Source of the DNA: Tubiluchus corallicola
Lineage: Eukaryota > Priapulida > Priapulimorpha > Priapulimorphida > Tubiluchidae
Length of the DNA stretch: 64,000 bases
NCBI GenBank assembly: GCA_030141605.1
Contig: JAQGDQ010000250.1
Location: forward strand, 122,001 to 186,000
Reading direction: 5' to 3'
A program made the position numbers and the translations under genes. The notes beneath the pieces are model-generated. The model was given only the letters and a program-made list of their open reading frames with translations, was not told the DNA's origin and did not search any database. Positions within the stretch are counted from its first letter, which is position 1. Every line of letters begins with the position of its first letter. Shown here piece by piece: positions 31,684 through 43,389 of this stretch.

Positions 31684-31966
31684 TTGCTTGCTTGCCTGTT
31701 TGGTTGGTTGATCGCTTTCACCCTGGCTTATTGCTTGTGTGTTTATTTCTTTGCTTGCATGATTGTTTGTTAGCTTCTTTATTTTCCTAGTTGCTTGCCT
31801 GTTTCTTGTTTCTTGACTTTTACACTTGCCATTTTGATTATTTGCTAGCTTCCTTACCTGTTTGTTTGCCAGTTTACTTCCTTGTTTGCTTGTTTGTCTG
31901 CCTTTGTGCTTGCTTGTTTATTTGCTTTGTTGTTTGCCTGTTTACTCATTTGTTAGGTTGACATAA
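31684..31966. repeat. Degenerate (TTGC/TTTG)n satellite
   Basis: About 280 bp of imperfect GCTTGCTTG, CCTGTTTG and GTTTGTTTGCC units. Similar short tracts occur at 49367-49420 and 6073-6115. Confidence 0.8.
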
Positions 31967-32109
31967 AACAACTTCTAGCTGATACATGATGTAAGTCTAT
32001 AAATATTGTGAAAAGACAAAGGTAATCTACTTACTAATCAATATGTAGAATTGCACGTTTAGAGAACTGTCATCATCATCATCGATCGTCATCATCATCA
32101 TCATAAGCC

Positions 32110-32240
32110 CATTACAATTGAATTCAGTTCAACTTTATTTTCTCAATAATAGTTAAAAATAAGACATGATTATTTTGACATTTCAATGTAACTGAGACGG
32201 AGCAGCAAAAGACCTGTTGGTCCCCTGATCAGTTGCCCCT
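32110..32240 (-). mobile_element. LINE 3' end
   Basis: On the minus strand it reads GGGGACCAACAGGTCTTTTG, then CTCCGTCTCAGTTACATTG, and ends with GAGAAAATAAAGTTGAACTG, the shape of a LINE 3' UTR with its own poly(A) signal. A short (ATC)n tract lies at 32071-32104. Confidence 0.45.
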
Positions 32241-32654
32241 TATTAAAAATACAAGTTTACTTACAGGCGCAGGAAATTTTTTAGGTGATTATTATACAAA
32301 AAACATTAAAGTATTAAAAATAAATTTGGTATTAGATTATATACTGAATAGCAGAAATAGTATTGTGTATGCTTAGTCTAGTCAGATTTTTAAGAGTGAA
32401 AAAATAGTAAACGACAATTTCTTGAAAATTGAATACAAGTTTACATTTTGATAATGATAATAATATTTATACTATACGCATAAATTATAATAAAACAAAC
32501 TATTTACTAATTAATAATTACTACATCACGTCTGTTATAGACATGGGGCACTCTGAATTCTAAAATAAAAGAAATCTGCCTTTCGGATAGCTAAACACGG
32601 CAGTAATCCAGCAAAAAAACTAGACACTGCTATGCTAACTACAGAACTGTTTAG

Positions 32655-32880
32655 TTAACTCTGCATAACTCAAATCCAAACAGACCGATGTTAGGCGACG
32701 TTGACCATTTTCTAGCATAGAAACTCTAAACCCCTCCTCCAGACGACGAGCTAAATAGAAGGCAGAAAGTCAACGCTCCTATATATAAACTAGACAAAAT
32801 CATTAATTGATTATCATTAAACTAAAATACATGTAGCACAAAAACAGAATATGGTGAAATTCATTCATTCTGGGCAACTT
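32655..32880. mobile_element. Truncated copy of the 997-1676 MITE
   Basis: TTAACTCTGCATAACTCAAA, then GTTGACCATTTTCTAGCATA and GAAACTCTAAA, follow the left end of the element at 997-1676. No right end was found. Confidence 0.6.
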
Positions 32881-33899
32881 TACCACTTCGCAGATGCTAA
32901 CACAGAAGTACAAGTTACAGTTGGGCACACTTGTCACAGTCAGTTGCATAGGCCCTTATGTCATCATGAGAAATCTACTTAAGAAGATTTGTAACATTCT
33001 GCCTTACTGAATCAAATGAAACTCCACTGCAGTGGATGAATCAAAGCTAAGTAAACGTCCAGTAGTTACATAGCTGCATAATACTCAGTGTCCATAGATA
33101 AGAGGTATTTGAAATCCGTGTGTGTCCTCAGTATCAAATATTTGCAGATTTGGCGCGCATAAAGATTTGTGGGATACAAGTCGTGTGTCGTCATTTCGGC
33201 GAGTTCTGTTATTGGCGTTATTAAATTAGTCGGTTGCTGAGTCACTACAATGTTCTTCATAATAGTTGTGCAGCTAATATAAACGTGATTCATCGTATAA
33301 ATTCTTTAATAGCGGAACACAGTCATATCAGCATAAACATCTTTTAATTGGAACTTTTATTCGAAAAAAATTGGTTATTAATCTGTTATAATGTGCAGTG
33401 AATTCTAAAAAATATGAAGACGAAATTTATAAACTGTAAATAAACTCATGTTACAAAAGCACACTAATAACTTTATTAAGTTTGCATTTGGTATCGCCTT
33501 TATTTTATATTGCTTATTATAGAGCACTGAACTTCTTTTAATCTTTAATTTGTTTTGGAACTGATGAAACTTTATAATCTGTCTTATAAATTCCTAACAC
33601 ACCACAAACAGTTTACGAATACGGATTTCAAACACTATATGTTTGCAAGAAACGCGTGCCCAACATCTAAACCTGTAAATTGAATGTCGGCTAGAATCTA
33701 CATCGGTCATTTTAATTTAGCTGTCAGTATGACAACTACTCAGCTCGGAATTCCCGTACAATGAACTGTATGATATAAAAAGTCTAAAATTTAATATAAT
33801 TTTTACGCAAATTATTATCTCCGGCATTTTCTAAATACTTTATTCCGGTTCTCCATATTCATGATCACTTGCATCTACTAATTATTTTATGCCACAGCA

Positions 33900-34415
33900 T
33901 TCGACTAATACTTTTTAGCAAACAACTAAATATAATGCTATAAAACTTTGGTTGAACATCCCTGAAGAAATTTAAAATGTTTAATTTAAGTAAGTTTAAA
34001 AAATCCCTTAAACAAAAGTTAGTTTAGAAAAGCAGTTAAACAAATTTTGTTTGATCGTTACCCGTAATCAACTGAGTAAGCGTTTTCTAAAGGTAGGCCC
34101 TATCTGTTTTTTGAATTATTGTTAGTACAATAGAATTGTGTTAAGAGATTTTCAAATGTTCAAGTGTTTCTCTTGAGTGAGGTAGTAGTTGTTCCTTAAA
34201 TTTCCCAAGTTTCCCGATATTTACAATTTTGTTTTTTCAATTGAATTTATATAATCACAGAATGATGTTATCAATATGGTATTCACCAATAAGAGGAACA
34301 ACTAGAAAGTACTTGCTCCTCCATCCTCCTTACAGTAACTTTATTACTATTGTTATTGTATTATTGTATCGTTGCATTTGTTGTTGTAAAATAAATTTAT
34401 TCTATTCTATTCTAT
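33900..34415 (+). mobile_element. Non-LTR retrotransposon 3' end, copy 2, decayed
   Basis: Around 33930 the frame reads NAIKLWLNIPEEI, followed by frame-disrupted sequence, matching copy 1 at 10506-11040. The 3' UTR again has AGAGGAACAACTAGAAAG followed by CTCCTCCATCCTCCT and ACAGTAAC, and ends in an ATTCT repeat tail (34397-34413). Confidence 0.65.
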
Positions 34416-34696
34416 ATTCACATTATGCGATATCTGCTCATAGAAGAAATGACAATTAAGTTATTTTGTTGTGTTCAGTCCGCATGACGTGCCATCTTTG
34501 TTAATTATTATTAATTCCTCCTCGTTTCATTTCTTATCCTTAATACAGTAACGGGTAATTAACAAGGATTAATTAACATCTGACATTTCACCCTGATTTT
34601 CGATTTTTCTATGCGGACCTGATTCGACCTATATCATATTCACGCACTATAGGCAAAGCTGAACTTAACGAAATATTTTGAATCTGGTTCAAAAGG

Positions 34697-35361
34697 ACGG
34701 GCGCTGACTGGCGGACGCACTGACGCACGTGCGTCCATAGAATTGTCCACAGAATTAAAAAACAAATTTATAGCTATAACTAAAAATTTTTAGCAGCAAA
34801 CCAAGAAACACATCAACCCTTGTTTGTCTGCGCAATAATGAGTTTTAAGCTAGTGAACTTGCCTGACGAAATAGCTTCTAGCAACCGCAAAATGGCCTAA
34901 AATGCAGTAAAATGCACGTGTGATCGAGATGAGACGTTCTGTCGTTTAGCTGTGTCCGGTGGGAAAAATTAGCACGCCCGCAAACTTATTAAATTATGTA
35001 TGAACCGTGGGGTTGGCTGTAAACTTAACAGTCTCAAATCAGTTTTATGCTTGATTATCCACCTTTCCACATTTTGCTGAGTAGATAATTTTGGTATATG
35101 ACTACTACAATAGGATACAATGAATATTACCTAGGTAAGTGTAGGTAAGATTTATTTATTAAAACGGAATTTTTCAAGTTTGAGGAAGTCTACGTACCAG
35201 AATTTAGATCTCATCTGAAGCCTCCAAAATGTGCTTAAATACAGGAAAATGCGTTGATGGCCGGGGCTACGCCCCGTACCCAGTTGGAGGAGTATACAGC
35301 ACTCCCTCGGACCCCTCAGCTGCTTGTGTGTCAATTTTTTTAAACTCTGGCGGCGCCCATG
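34697..35361. mobile_element. TIR element, CATGGGTGCC family, copy B
   Basis: Starts ACGGGCGCTGACTGGCGG, contains the same GACGCACGTGCGTC palindrome, and shares TTTTTAGCAG.AAACCAAGA and CAGCTGCTTGTGTGTCAA with copy A at 12421-12806. It ends GGCGGCGCCCATG. At about 665 bp it is longer than copy A, which may be internally deleted. Confidence 0.6.
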
Positions 35362-35399
35362 TGCAAAAGCAACTATGGCTATACAGGAGCTCAAAACAT

Positions 35400-36610
35400 A
35401 CAAATTATAGCAATCGAGTGCAGCCAAAATAAATCATTTAAAAGCGTAAATAAAAAAATACAGAATGGCGCTTTTAGTACATCCAAATTTGGGTTTTGTT
35501 TTATATCTTACAAATATCTTACACTATGTCTTTTTGCTCTCAGTCCCCCCCCCCCCATTCCTTGAAGTGAACTTCAGCAACAAAATCTAACCGCACGCCA
35601 TTGCATTTTCTCGTAGCTATCTATACATTCTCATAACAATGGCCTTTTTTTCACTTCCTCCCCAAGGGGGAAGCAAGAAGAGAGCCTAAACATATATGAA
35701 CTATCTAGCCACATACGAACTATTTATAACAACATTTCTATATTGATTACTTATATCGATGGACCTGTACCAACCACTTATATTAATCTTCCATATTGTC
35801 TTTTGTAGATTTTAGTCATACACCAATTACTATTTTTAATTTCAATTTCATTAATTTCAATTACTTTGCAATTCAATTGTCATTTAATCTTTTGACTCAT
35901 AATATCTATGCAACATCATCATGTTACGGTCAGAATTTACCAGGATGCACCTGTCCTGTCTGTTGGATGCGATGCTGTCTCACAGGCGGGTCCGAGACTT
36001 AAGGGGGAACGAAATGTAATCGGACGCCATTACATGTTTTCATAACAATCTTTAGATTCTGATAACAATGGCGTTAATCACATCCTGGTAATCAGCCTCG
36101 AACCCGAACCGTGAGCCAAAAACTTCAGTGTTGTTCCTGACGCCGACGAGCGCATTTCATTAGTGAATTCTAGTCTGCTTGTATGATACTTCATACTCAT
36201 CTTACCCATGTTGTTACTAGTATAATAAAAGGTTTCTCTAAAACCATACTAACTAGTTTTGGGTTGATGTTCATCGTTGTTACACTAAGCTATTGGTGGT
36301 TATAACCTAAATTTTAAGCCGCCGAAGTCCGCGTAAATGGTTTTTCTTGCTATAATCCGTGGAAATATCCGAAATATTTGGAGAAATGGGCTTAAAAATT
36401 TCCCTTGCACAACCAGTTTTATATTTTTGTCCATATTTGGTAATACAGTATTTATTCTTGTTAATTTGCTCATAGTTATTCCTTACATTTATATATTTAT
36501 GTTAATTTATTCCAGGATGTCAGCTCTTTTTAAACATAACCAGTTTAGCGATACTTTTTATGCATTTTGATTTTGTAAACATTTTGTTCTATAGTGTAGT
36601 TAATGTACTT
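35400..36610. other. Intergenic, nothing recognised
   Basis: Short frames only. A C-rich run lies at 35546-35557. No domain or splice evidence. Confidence 0.45.
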
Positions 36611-36613
36611 TAT

Positions 36614-36802
36614 CTGTGTTCTTATCGTTTATATTGTGAATCATTTATTCCTTTGTAAACTTACAGTGAAGTCAAATGCTCCCTATTTTGGTTTTTATGT
36701 ATCCTTTTCTGTGTTCTTATCGTTTATATTGTGAATCATTTATTCCTTTGTAAACTTACAGTGAAGTCAAATGCTCCCTATTTTGGTTGTTATGTATCCT
36801 TG
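36614..36802. repeat. Tandem duplication, 95-bp unit
   Basis: Two almost identical copies (36614-36708 and 36709-36802) beginning CTGTGTTCTTATCG. AATAAAATG at 36809 follows, so this may be part of a retroelement 3' UTR. Confidence 0.9.
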
Positions 36803-36809
36803 TTATCAA

Positions 36810-39590
36810 TAAAATGATAAAGTTATTTTTTGTAGTCTTGCTTATGTTTTGTTATTATTACCACTATTTATTTCGAAATTGCAGTACAATTTTCAATTTG
36901 TCAATGTGGCAAAAATACGAATATTTACCACATTATAACCATTTAAACAAAAAGGGGCAAAAAATAATACAGCAGTTAGTCAAGGGAAGTACAATAAAAA
37001 TAATTAATTACTTAATTTTACATAGCCATTCTAGTATCAGATTGAGTTCACTTCTGTTCAAAAATTCCAAAAGTTTATGCTCGATTGCATTCGAAATATT
37101 TTTCGCAAATAATACATGATAATTCTGCTCATTGGTCACATTGTAAGCGCATTTAGAGACAATCTGTCTTACTTACTTTTAGCATTAATCACATTTCGAT
37201 TGTTAGTTGTATTTACTATGTATATCTCAATAGTTATCAGTCTGTTATCTTCTTTGTGTGATTTCGTATTGTAAGCTGGTGCAAACCGTCTATAGACCCA
37301 GCTAACTCTGCATATTATCCATGATTATCGAACCAATATCATTTGCACATTTGCTCCATTATCATCTCCTCTCCAGCGTGCATCTCAACTCAATCCGCAT
37401 CCTCGTAGCAATTATAACTCTTTCAAATCTCGACCACGCCCCCGCTTGCAAACGCCGTTCAAGTGACCACGTCCCAAATACGACATTTTAGCGGGCTAAC
37501 AGGTTTCGATCTGGGCGCCTGTAAAAGCTTGTACACTCGCAGGAAATTGTATTTGAGCGAATGAAAGCTGGTATATTTGATTTGTCTGCTGTTAATATCA
37601 CAGCTCATTCTCGCTGAGGAGGAGATATTGTTCCCTCCAATTGAATGCCATTGTGAGCGGGTTTCATTCTGACCCGAACGTGGCGAGTTTGTGAATTGTG
37701 TGTAATGCAATAAAGCCCGCAGGGAGAGAAATTGTTGCTTGTTTTTCGATACAAGTAACTGAGATGTTTCACCAGAAAGAAACGAAACTTAAAAGTTGAT
37801 TGGATGGTGAAGCCATGTTTTCACATTAAAACGAGCTGCTGGGTCTCAAATAAAAGGCGCAGTTGAAGCCAATATCTATGCACAATCACTGAGCTTCATT
37901 TTTACCTAGTGTTAATTTCTTTTTCTTCTTTTAACTACTTCCGTTAATTTCTTTTATTATTAGCAAATTACATGAAGTAGATTCAAAAATAATGATGAAT
38001 ACAGTTTACACGGTCGTGGATTACACTAACTGGACCAGTAAAAGAGCAGAGACGACCGGTTTTATACAGGCCAGATACATCACTTTAGCTTCAACAGAGA
38101 CTTACATTTTGCGCGAAAGGGGTGTTCAGTAAACTATTTTCTACATGACCATATCTGTATGTCACAATATATGCATATATATTGTAAATACGTTTCTTGT
38201 CCCTGTAATGTACGTTCTTTTATATGGTACTTTTTGTGCAGAAATAAAGATATAAATAAAAAACAATGAATAAAATAAAGATTTACGATCTCATGAATTT
38301 TATTTGTAACACTGAATAGACGACAAATTCTATTAATCAGTTAGATCTTAGATTACTTATACTTGATCTCCCAGATCTGAAGATGATGAAAATGATAAGT
38401 CTTTATTATTCTCTCTTTACATGGAAAACTTTCTGTGCAAATTTATACAGTTTCACATAGACACTAGATAGAGTGAATTATACAACATTACATGTTATGC
38501 ATTCTGTAATTAGCTTTTATCATGATGCGTATAACATTATTTACACGATCCAAATTATATGCATATATATATATATTAACATTAAACTAAGAATCCACTG
38601 GGGATGAAGCAATACTCATTTTGAACTGGCATGGTAATTCTGAGCAATTCTGACCATTTTTACAGTTGTAACACTTTTCAGTGTGAAGATTTTCAATGGA
38701 GAATTGGCAAAGGACACGTTGCAATTAGATAAGTAAATTCAACAATTTCGACTGTCAGGCAAAAACAGCCCTTGGATGCGCATCAGTTTGTAATTAGATA
38801 AACTAAAGTTCTTTCGAAGGTCTGAAACATGTCAATATAAATGCGTATATGCATTATTTATGATATTAAACACGGAGTAATAAAGTAAGTGCTAAAATCA
38901 ATGTTGTTAGTGACGTAAGTTTCCTATCTAGTAACAAAAAATGCAATTAAATTAATATACGAAATATCACTTTTTACAAAGTGTCGAAGTGTCAATGTTA
39001 CCCCGCTTTACTTTATTATTTAATAAAACAGATTTACGACATGATTAATTTTTTTCCTTTTCATAAATTAACTATAACACGAAAAACATACTTATGACAT
39101 TTATTAGACTAATTCGAAATACTATAATAAACTAGAAAAATTACCAAAATCGTATTTCTTATGACTATCTTCAATTCTTTATCTATATTTCGTTATCTAA
39201 CTGTTGTAAGTTGACAGATCGAAAGAAAAAAGAATTCTAGAAGTCTTCATGCGTCCAGGGATATGATTTTGTTCATCTCTATTCTACTGGTTGTTGAATA
39301 GCTATTTCTTCACTGGACTTACCATCAGGTAGTCTGTACACAACCTATCTTAAACGACGCGTTTTATTTTCCGTGCCCATTTTAGAAGAATAACTCGACA
39401 CTCGTTACCATGGAATTAGTCTGCATCATCATCTCCTGAAAGTGCGTCATGACACATTACGTCATTCATATGAAGATAACAATCGTTTCCATGGCAACGA
39501 CTGTTCTTCTTTCTTGCAGTGACGTGATAGATGTCAGCCTTTGTTCGGCCTCATTTCTTTCTGTGCTGTCGATGCGGAAAGAAGTATATA
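36810..39590. other. Intergenic, nothing recognised
   Basis: AT-rich. A 110-codon plus-strand frame (36790-37119) and an 83-codon minus-strand frame (37710-37459) have no recognisable relatives. 37370-37720 is slightly richer in GC. A short TA run lies at 38566-38576. Confidence 0.4.
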
Positions 39591-39640
39591 TTATTATTAT
39601 TATTATTTGCGATTCATTTTGTGCGTTTTATTGGGCTACC

Positions 39641-39892
39641 ATGGGATGTTTTAGTTTCTTGTGCAACCGCGAGCGCCGTGAGGACCGCGAGGACCAACCG
39701 GTGCCTAGACGCTGGAGGATCCGGACCATATGGTCTAGGACCCGGGGGCGCGTCGCTCCTATGCCCTCAGTCCAATCCTCGTCTGGGACCTCCACGCGTT
39801 GTAGTGGTGAGGGAGAGTCTTCCGGGACAACCACGGGGGCGGTTCGTCTTGGAAGCTCGAGTAGCATGGGTCTCCCTCTGGTTGAGTGCTGA
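39641..39892 (+). CDS. Unrecognised 83-residue ORF in GC-rich island
   Basis: Starts at ATG in CTACCATGG, a strong start context. The protein begins MGCFSFLCNRERREDRE, is Arg-rich to about residue 45, then Ser/Gly/Thr-rich, and ends MGLPLVEC. Gly2, Cys3 and Cys8 could in principle be acylated, but the full myristoylation consensus (Ser at 6) is not met. A second plus-strand frame overlaps it, so high GC alone may explain the open frame. It lies directly before the 74-bp array, so it may be part of a mobile element. I do not recognise it. Confidence 0.3.
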   Translation: MGCFSFLCNRERREDREDQPVPRRWRIRTIWSRTRGRVAPMPSVQSSSGTSTRCSGEGESSGTTTGAVRLGSSSSMGLPLVEC

Positions 39893-39934
39893 ATGTCATT
39901 CTTAAGTACTAACCTTACCGTACCATGCTCTCAC

Positions 39935-40430
39935 ATCTGGGCTCTGGTCAGGACAGCCACTATTGGACTGTCAGAGCCCAGTTGGTAGGCGGGGTTGAGT
40001 GGAAATCTGGGCTCTGGTCAGGACAGCCACTATTGGACTGTCAGAGCCCCGTAAGTTGGTAGGTGGGGTTGGGCGGAAATCTGGGCTCTGGTCAGGACAG
40101 CCACTATTGGACTGTCAGAGCCCCGTAAGTTGGTAGGTGGGGTTGGGCGGAAATCTGGGCTCTGGTCAGGACAGCCACTATTGGACTGTCAGAGCCCCGT
40201 AAGTTGGTAGGTGGGGTTGAGCGGAAATCTGGGCTCTGGTCAGGACAGCCACTATTGGACTGTCAGAGCCCCGTAAGTTGGTAGGTGGGGTTGGGCGGAA
40301 ATCTGGGCTCTGGTCAGGACAGCCACTATTGGACTGTCAGAGCCCCGTAAGTTGGTAGGTGGGTGGGGTTGAGCAGAAACTGGGCTCTGGTCAGGACAGC
40401 CACTATTGGACTGTCAGAGCCCCGTGCCTC
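39935..40430. repeat. Seven-copy 74-bp tandem array with a hairpin core
   Basis: CTGGGCTCTGGTCAGGACAG starts at 39937, 40007, 40081, 40155, 40229, 40303 and 40380, giving a 74-bp period (first unit 70, sixth 77). The 41-nt core of each unit runs from GGGCTCTG to CAGAGCCC, exact inverses, with ACAGCC and GGACTGT able to pair further in. Linkers read CGTAAGTTGGTAGGTGGGG. The units are almost identical. Confidence 0.95.
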
Positions 40431-40690
40431 GGGGGGAGGGGGGCCTGGCTCGCGGTAGTGCGTGCACTACAGGGGTGTGTGATGCGTTAGGCGTAATTGC
40501 CTACTAAAGCTAACTGTAGACGAACAGTTGGCACACAGCCTCTCCACACCCAAGACTCCTGCGTAACCTCCACGAGGTGCGAGCTGGTAACTGCCCCATT
40601 ACAGGAGCAGGCTAATCAGCAGGGGATCTCGGAGCAGTATGGAGCCCCAGAGGTGCAGTGCTGAAAGGCACTCACCATTCCATACCCCAA
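40431..40690. other. GC-rich structured sequence after the array
   Basis: Continues the island. It contains GTAGTGCGTGCACTAC (40455-40470, a 7-bp stem) and AACTGT/ACAGTT (40512-40529), and ends GGGTTAAATAGCATAATAT, where composition drops back to AT-rich. It resembles a structured element end but no family is recognised. Confidence 0.4.
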
Positions 40691-41160
40691 CTATGGGTTA
40701 AATAGCATAATATATTTCAGAACAGATCTACGTGTACTTGAAAAATAGAAGTTTTTTTGCATTTTCTCTTATTATAATGAAAATTATGTTTAATAAAAAG
40801 TTAACAGGTTAATTGTATTGTTTACTGATTTTTTTGTTTGAATTTTGTGTGTATAGTAGATGAAATGCTTTTAATTGTTTGCAATATTTATGCAGAAAAT
40901 CGACTTTAAATGAAATTTGTCTTGTCTTACTATATTTTATCCTACATCTTCTCCTTTCCTCTCCTCCCTCTTCTCTCCTTTCCTCTCCCTCTCCTCTTTC
41001 TTGTTGTAACAAATTATTATTATTGTAATTTTTGTTTTTGTGTAATTTTGTGTGATTTGTTTGTATTGTTTTTTTGTTTTATATAATGTTGTATGTTGTA
41101 AATATGTAAATTATAATATGAACTTCAGTTCCAAATAAAAATTAAATCAAATCAAATCAA
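40691..41160 (+). mobile_element. Probable LINE 3' end with (AAATC)n tail
   Basis: A CT-rich stretch at 40940-40999 is followed by a T-rich UTR, then ATATGAACTTCAGTTCC, AATAAA and (AAATC)n at 41144-41163. The same AATATGAACTTC...(AAATC)n ending occurs at 4398-4441. Confidence 0.5.
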
Positions 41161-41279
41161 ATCCTCTCCGCTCCTCTCTCGTTTCGCCTCTTTCGTCTAG
41201 CACATCTTCTAGTCTTACGTTAATTTTTAATGCTAATGAACATGGAAAGTGATTTACTTCATAAAATTTCCGTACAAGG

Positions 41280-41350
41280 CAGTGGTGGATTAAGGCACAG
41301 GCTTTATTAGTTGCAGCTCAGGGGCCTCCGCAGCTGAGGAGCCTCCAGGG
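41280..41350. mobile_element. hAT-like left end
   Basis: CAGTGGTGGATTAAGGCACA followed by paired GGGGCCTCCGCAGCTGAGGA, typical of short hAT elements. No matching right end was found; the candidate at 42092 has different inner bases. Confidence 0.4.
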
Positions 41351-41423
41351 ACTATGTAAAGTTAAATTACCGTGAAATTACTACGGGATGAGAGCTCAAT
41401 TAATTAATATACTGTAGAATAAT

Positions 41424-41586
<163 letters not shown>

Positions 41587-41637
41587 AAACTTGATACTAT
41601 CAAGGTTGAAGGCAGAAAATGTGGAAAGTTGAGATAT

Positions 41638-41728
41638 GCTACAGCCTGGGCTTGAACCAAGGACGTCTGTGTAAAAAAAGCAGAAGGTTTAGAGTCTAAA
41701 GTGCAACAGCAGCCAAGCCACTGATTTT
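41638..41728 (-). repeat. tRNA-derived SINE or tRNA relic
   Basis: On the minus strand, TGGCTTGGCTG (A-box, one mismatch) is followed by B-box GGTTCAAGCCC (41648-41658 on plus). The spacing is about 45 nt, long for a tRNA, and the stems do not close. Confidence 0.5.
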
Positions 41729-42002
41729 TTTAAAGGATAACTATTTGTTTTATTTATTGATACCGTACCAAATATAGCAAGCATTGTCTGCAATTTTACT
41801 TTAGTGAAGGAAAATGCGTCTAAATAGCATGCTTAATGTTAACTTGTGTATTTTGAGCCTCTTAGTTTGAGATGAGGTGTGTAAATATATGGATGAATAT
41901 GTAAAAGTTAAATAAAAAATAAGAGAAACTGCTTTTTTCTGTTTACATAGTCGTAGAAATGAGATATGAAACATAGATTTTAAATATTAAAAACGTGAGA
42001 TT

Positions 42003-42092
42003 TTTAATGAGACTTTTTCGGGGTGGGGGTGGACAGCTTCTACTTAATCACCACTAGGGGTGGACCACATTAAAAAAGGTTGAAGACCACTG
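42003..42092. mobile_element. hAT-like right end
   Basis: GGTGGGGGTGGACAG... ends with GGTTGAAGACCACTG, which inverted gives CAGTGGTCTTCAACC, a common hAT terminus. The left partner is missing. Confidence 0.5.
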
Positions 42093-43389
42093 GTCTATAT
42101 CATATATTACGTAATTTTTTAATCATTTTAATGCCTTCACAGTTATTCATTAGACCTACTATACACACATTATTCAAAATCGCAGTTATTGTAATTATAA
42201 TACATGTACATATATAATTATCATTTTTGCAAGAGTGCTAAAGATTACAGTAATAATATCTTCATTCGACGTAATACATAATTCAGCAAATGCACGGTAT
42301 AGTCACATAATCCTTTAAAACCAACTAAAACTTATAGTACATCGAAATACAACTATACTTCTTTATATTATCTTTTAAATCAGTTAAAGTTAGTAAGGTT
42401 AGTGCCAGACTTTATACAATTACATAACTGGCATCCGGGGAGGTCGCGGGTTCAAATAAGCATTGAGTTATTAGGATGTTATCCCTGGACCATGTCCTAA
42501 ACGAAATTATTATAATTACTATTATATCACGATTGTACCAGATTATAAGAAATCTTATATGTGTGAATTAACATACCATATTGGTGAAAACATTAATACA
42601 GTAGGTTATACAATACTGTGCTGCCCTCACACTGTAAACAGGTGTTATTTATTCTTGTTGCATTATCTTAATCTTTTACCTATTAAGGCTATTATTTGCA
42701 GTCTGTATGACCTCACGTTTATTCAATGATTCACCTGTATCAAACCATAAAGGCAAGTTGTTCATTATCAAACTCTTTATATTGAGCACTTAAAGTATCA
42801 TCAGCTTATCAAATGATGTCTTATTCAAATTTACCTGTGTTCTTTGATCTCGCCGCTACCTGCAATCATATCTGTTAGAATTTAAGGCAGCGGTACCGTC
42901 TGTTGACCATCCGGCACCTATTTTCCTTGACTCATCGTCGCTTGTCTGTCAACAAGAGATGTCCTTATTTTTGACCAGCATGTACATATGCATACATGTT
43001 GTGCAGCTTTTTTAATAAAAGTTTTAAAATTAATTAATGTTTAAATTAATATAGCTCTTTCACTGTCTTCTATGACTAAGTAAATTTACATTAACAAGGG
43101 TTTTTTGTGGCTGGTCCCACAAATGGGCCCTGTACGACCCACAAGGCTCACCCGAAAATTTGTACTGTCACCCAGGAAGTAAACACCAAGGTCGCTTTTA
43201 TCAAATGATACAGGTAAAAACTGGTCGCCAGACTGAACGAACGAAACTCATTTTCCTAGCCTTGTTTTGAGCTTGGGTTCCCGGTCTATAATGCCAGCCA
43301 TCAAGTAAAGCTATTCAACAATGACAAGCGTTTGGAACTGTGCTTACAATATTCGCTTACCACCATTAATTTGACGATGTGCTTACAAA
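42093..43389. other. Intergenic, nothing recognised
   Basis: AT-rich. A weak B-box-like GGGTTCAAATA lies at 42448. No gene is supported. Confidence 0.45.

Noticed and set aside
42430-42470. B-box-like GGGTTCAAATA as a tRNA gene
   Set aside because: Mismatched B-box, no A-box at the right distance, no cloverleaf.
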